DNA from: a bacterium UBP2_UBA2255
GTDB taxonomy: Bacteria > Edwardsbacteria > AC1 > EtOH8
Direction: 5' to 3'
Assembly: GCA_002347565.1 (NCBI GenBank)
Contig: DDXR01000083.1
Location: 1-37,879, forward strand
DNA length: 37,879 nt
This document shows positions 34,787 to 37,879 of this stretch, piece after piece (the first letter of the stretch is position 1; every line of letters starts with the position of its first letter). Both the position numbers and the translations under genes were made by a program. The notes below the pieces were generated by a model. It did no database searches. It was not told the DNA's origin and saw only the letters and a list, made by a program, of their open reading frames with translations.

Positions 34787-35119
34787 TGATTTTTACAAAA
34801 ATAAAAAATAAATATTGCTTCAGAACGCAGTAACCACCCCTGCGCAGCCTTGAATCCGCTGTGTAACAATACTACTGTCACCGCAATGGTCAATGGGCTG
34901 TGACGGGTTTCCGGCCGTTGCCACTTATTCCGATGCGCTGTTCCTGTATCCGCATGACTCCCAGTGAATTGCACGTCGCGTGATAGTGCCACTTTCGAGA
35001 GCCATCGTTGTGCCGGCCACTCCCCGGCAATCATGCGAATTCCCTCCCTTCGCGGATCCGGCCAGTAGACCTCTTCACCCCGTGTTCCAAACCGCATTTG
35101 CAATGTCTGTTCCAACGCA
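34787..35119. other. Unassigned spacer between rpoC and the str promoter
   Basis: About 330 nt with no gene I can support. An AT-rich block lies next to the promoter; the rest has mid-level GC, lower than the genes around it. A minus-strand frame of 110 codons crosses it but shows no recognisable family, lacks a ribosome site and ends in the promoter -35. Confidence 0.5.
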
Positions 35120-35149
35120 ATGCCCCCATCCCGCTGGGGATGGGGGCAT
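35120..35149 (-). repeat. Perfect 13-bp hairpin behind rpoC
   Basis: ATGCCCCCATCCC/GGGATGGGGGCAT with a 4-nt loop begins 20 nt after the rpoC stop. There is no T-tract on the minus strand (TGCGTTGG follows), so it may be an RNA 3'-end protector, a Rho-assisted pause or a dispersed repeat rather than an intrinsic terminator. Confidence 0.8.
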
Positions 35150-35169
35150 GACCGGTTGCGGCCAGATAG

Positions 35170-37879
<2,710 letters not shown>

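Noticed and set aside
34783..35115. 110-codon minus-strand frame between rpoC and rpsL
   Set aside because: No family resemblance, no ribosome binding site, runs into the -35 of the str promoter and its C-terminal part is encoded by the promoter's AT-rich flank; kept only as an unassigned spacer.

Overview
The window is a GC-rich (roughly two thirds G+C by eye), densely packed bacterial chromosome segment in which every supported gene reads on the minus strand. It is dominated by the universal rpoC-str-S10-spc-alpha translation and transcription locus. The organism looks Gram-negative: it has a CMP-Kdo synthetase (KdsB, outer-membrane LPS), a lipoprotein-type signal peptide, and an RpoC that carries a proteobacterial-like insertion in its trigger-loop region. 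The zinc-binding forms of S4, S14, L36, L24 and the Adk lid are all present. I cannot name the phylum. The mix of features, together with intergenic palindromes that resemble ones I recall from environmental genomes, suggests an uncultured lineage, but that is a weak inference.

Layout in transcription order (right to left). 37879-35170: rpoC C-terminal two thirds, entered at the catalytic NADFDGDQM loop. 35169-34600: a 570-nt gap with a perfect 13-bp hairpin and a perfect-consensus sigma70 promoter. 34599-30202: str genes rpsL, rpsG, fusA, tuf. 30097-24814: S10 genes rpsJ, rplC, rplD, rplW, rplB, rpsS, rplV, rpsC, rplP, rpmC, rpsQ. 24707-18928: spc genes rplN, rplX, rplE, rpsN, rpsH, rplF, rplR, rpsE, rpmD, rplO, secY. 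18889-13802: adk, map, infA, rpmJ, rpsM, rpsK, rpsD, rpoA, rplQ, closed by a Rho-independent terminator at 13783-13750. No other clear terminator or promoter interrupts this stretch, so it may be one superoperon.

Left of it lies accessory and housekeeping sequence in short operons with readable signals. An AT-rich island (about 13750-12320) holds one membrane protein of unknown function with its own promoter and terminator. Next are a secreted glycosidase-like protein (possibly leaderless), then an operon of a small DUF4405-like membrane protein, umuD, umuC and an amidohydrolase-like protein that has lost metal ligands. After that comes pckA with an aspartokinase-type ACT-only protein and kdsB, then a TPR lipoprotein. 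Last is a tightly coupled trio, a YhiN-type flavoprotein, a membrane GAF-GGDEF diguanylate cyclase and UDP-glucose dehydrogenase, joined by ATGA overlaps, which hints at c-di-GMP-linked polysaccharide synthesis.

Three things stand out. tuf has a third-base preference unlike its neighbours that switches abruptly in its last ~30 codons. At least eight unrelated palindromic or repeat elements sit in intergenic gaps, several inside the ribosomal operons. The AT-rich single-gene island sits directly after the ribosomal terminator. No tRNA, rRNA, CRISPR array, insertion sequence or attachment site was recognised.
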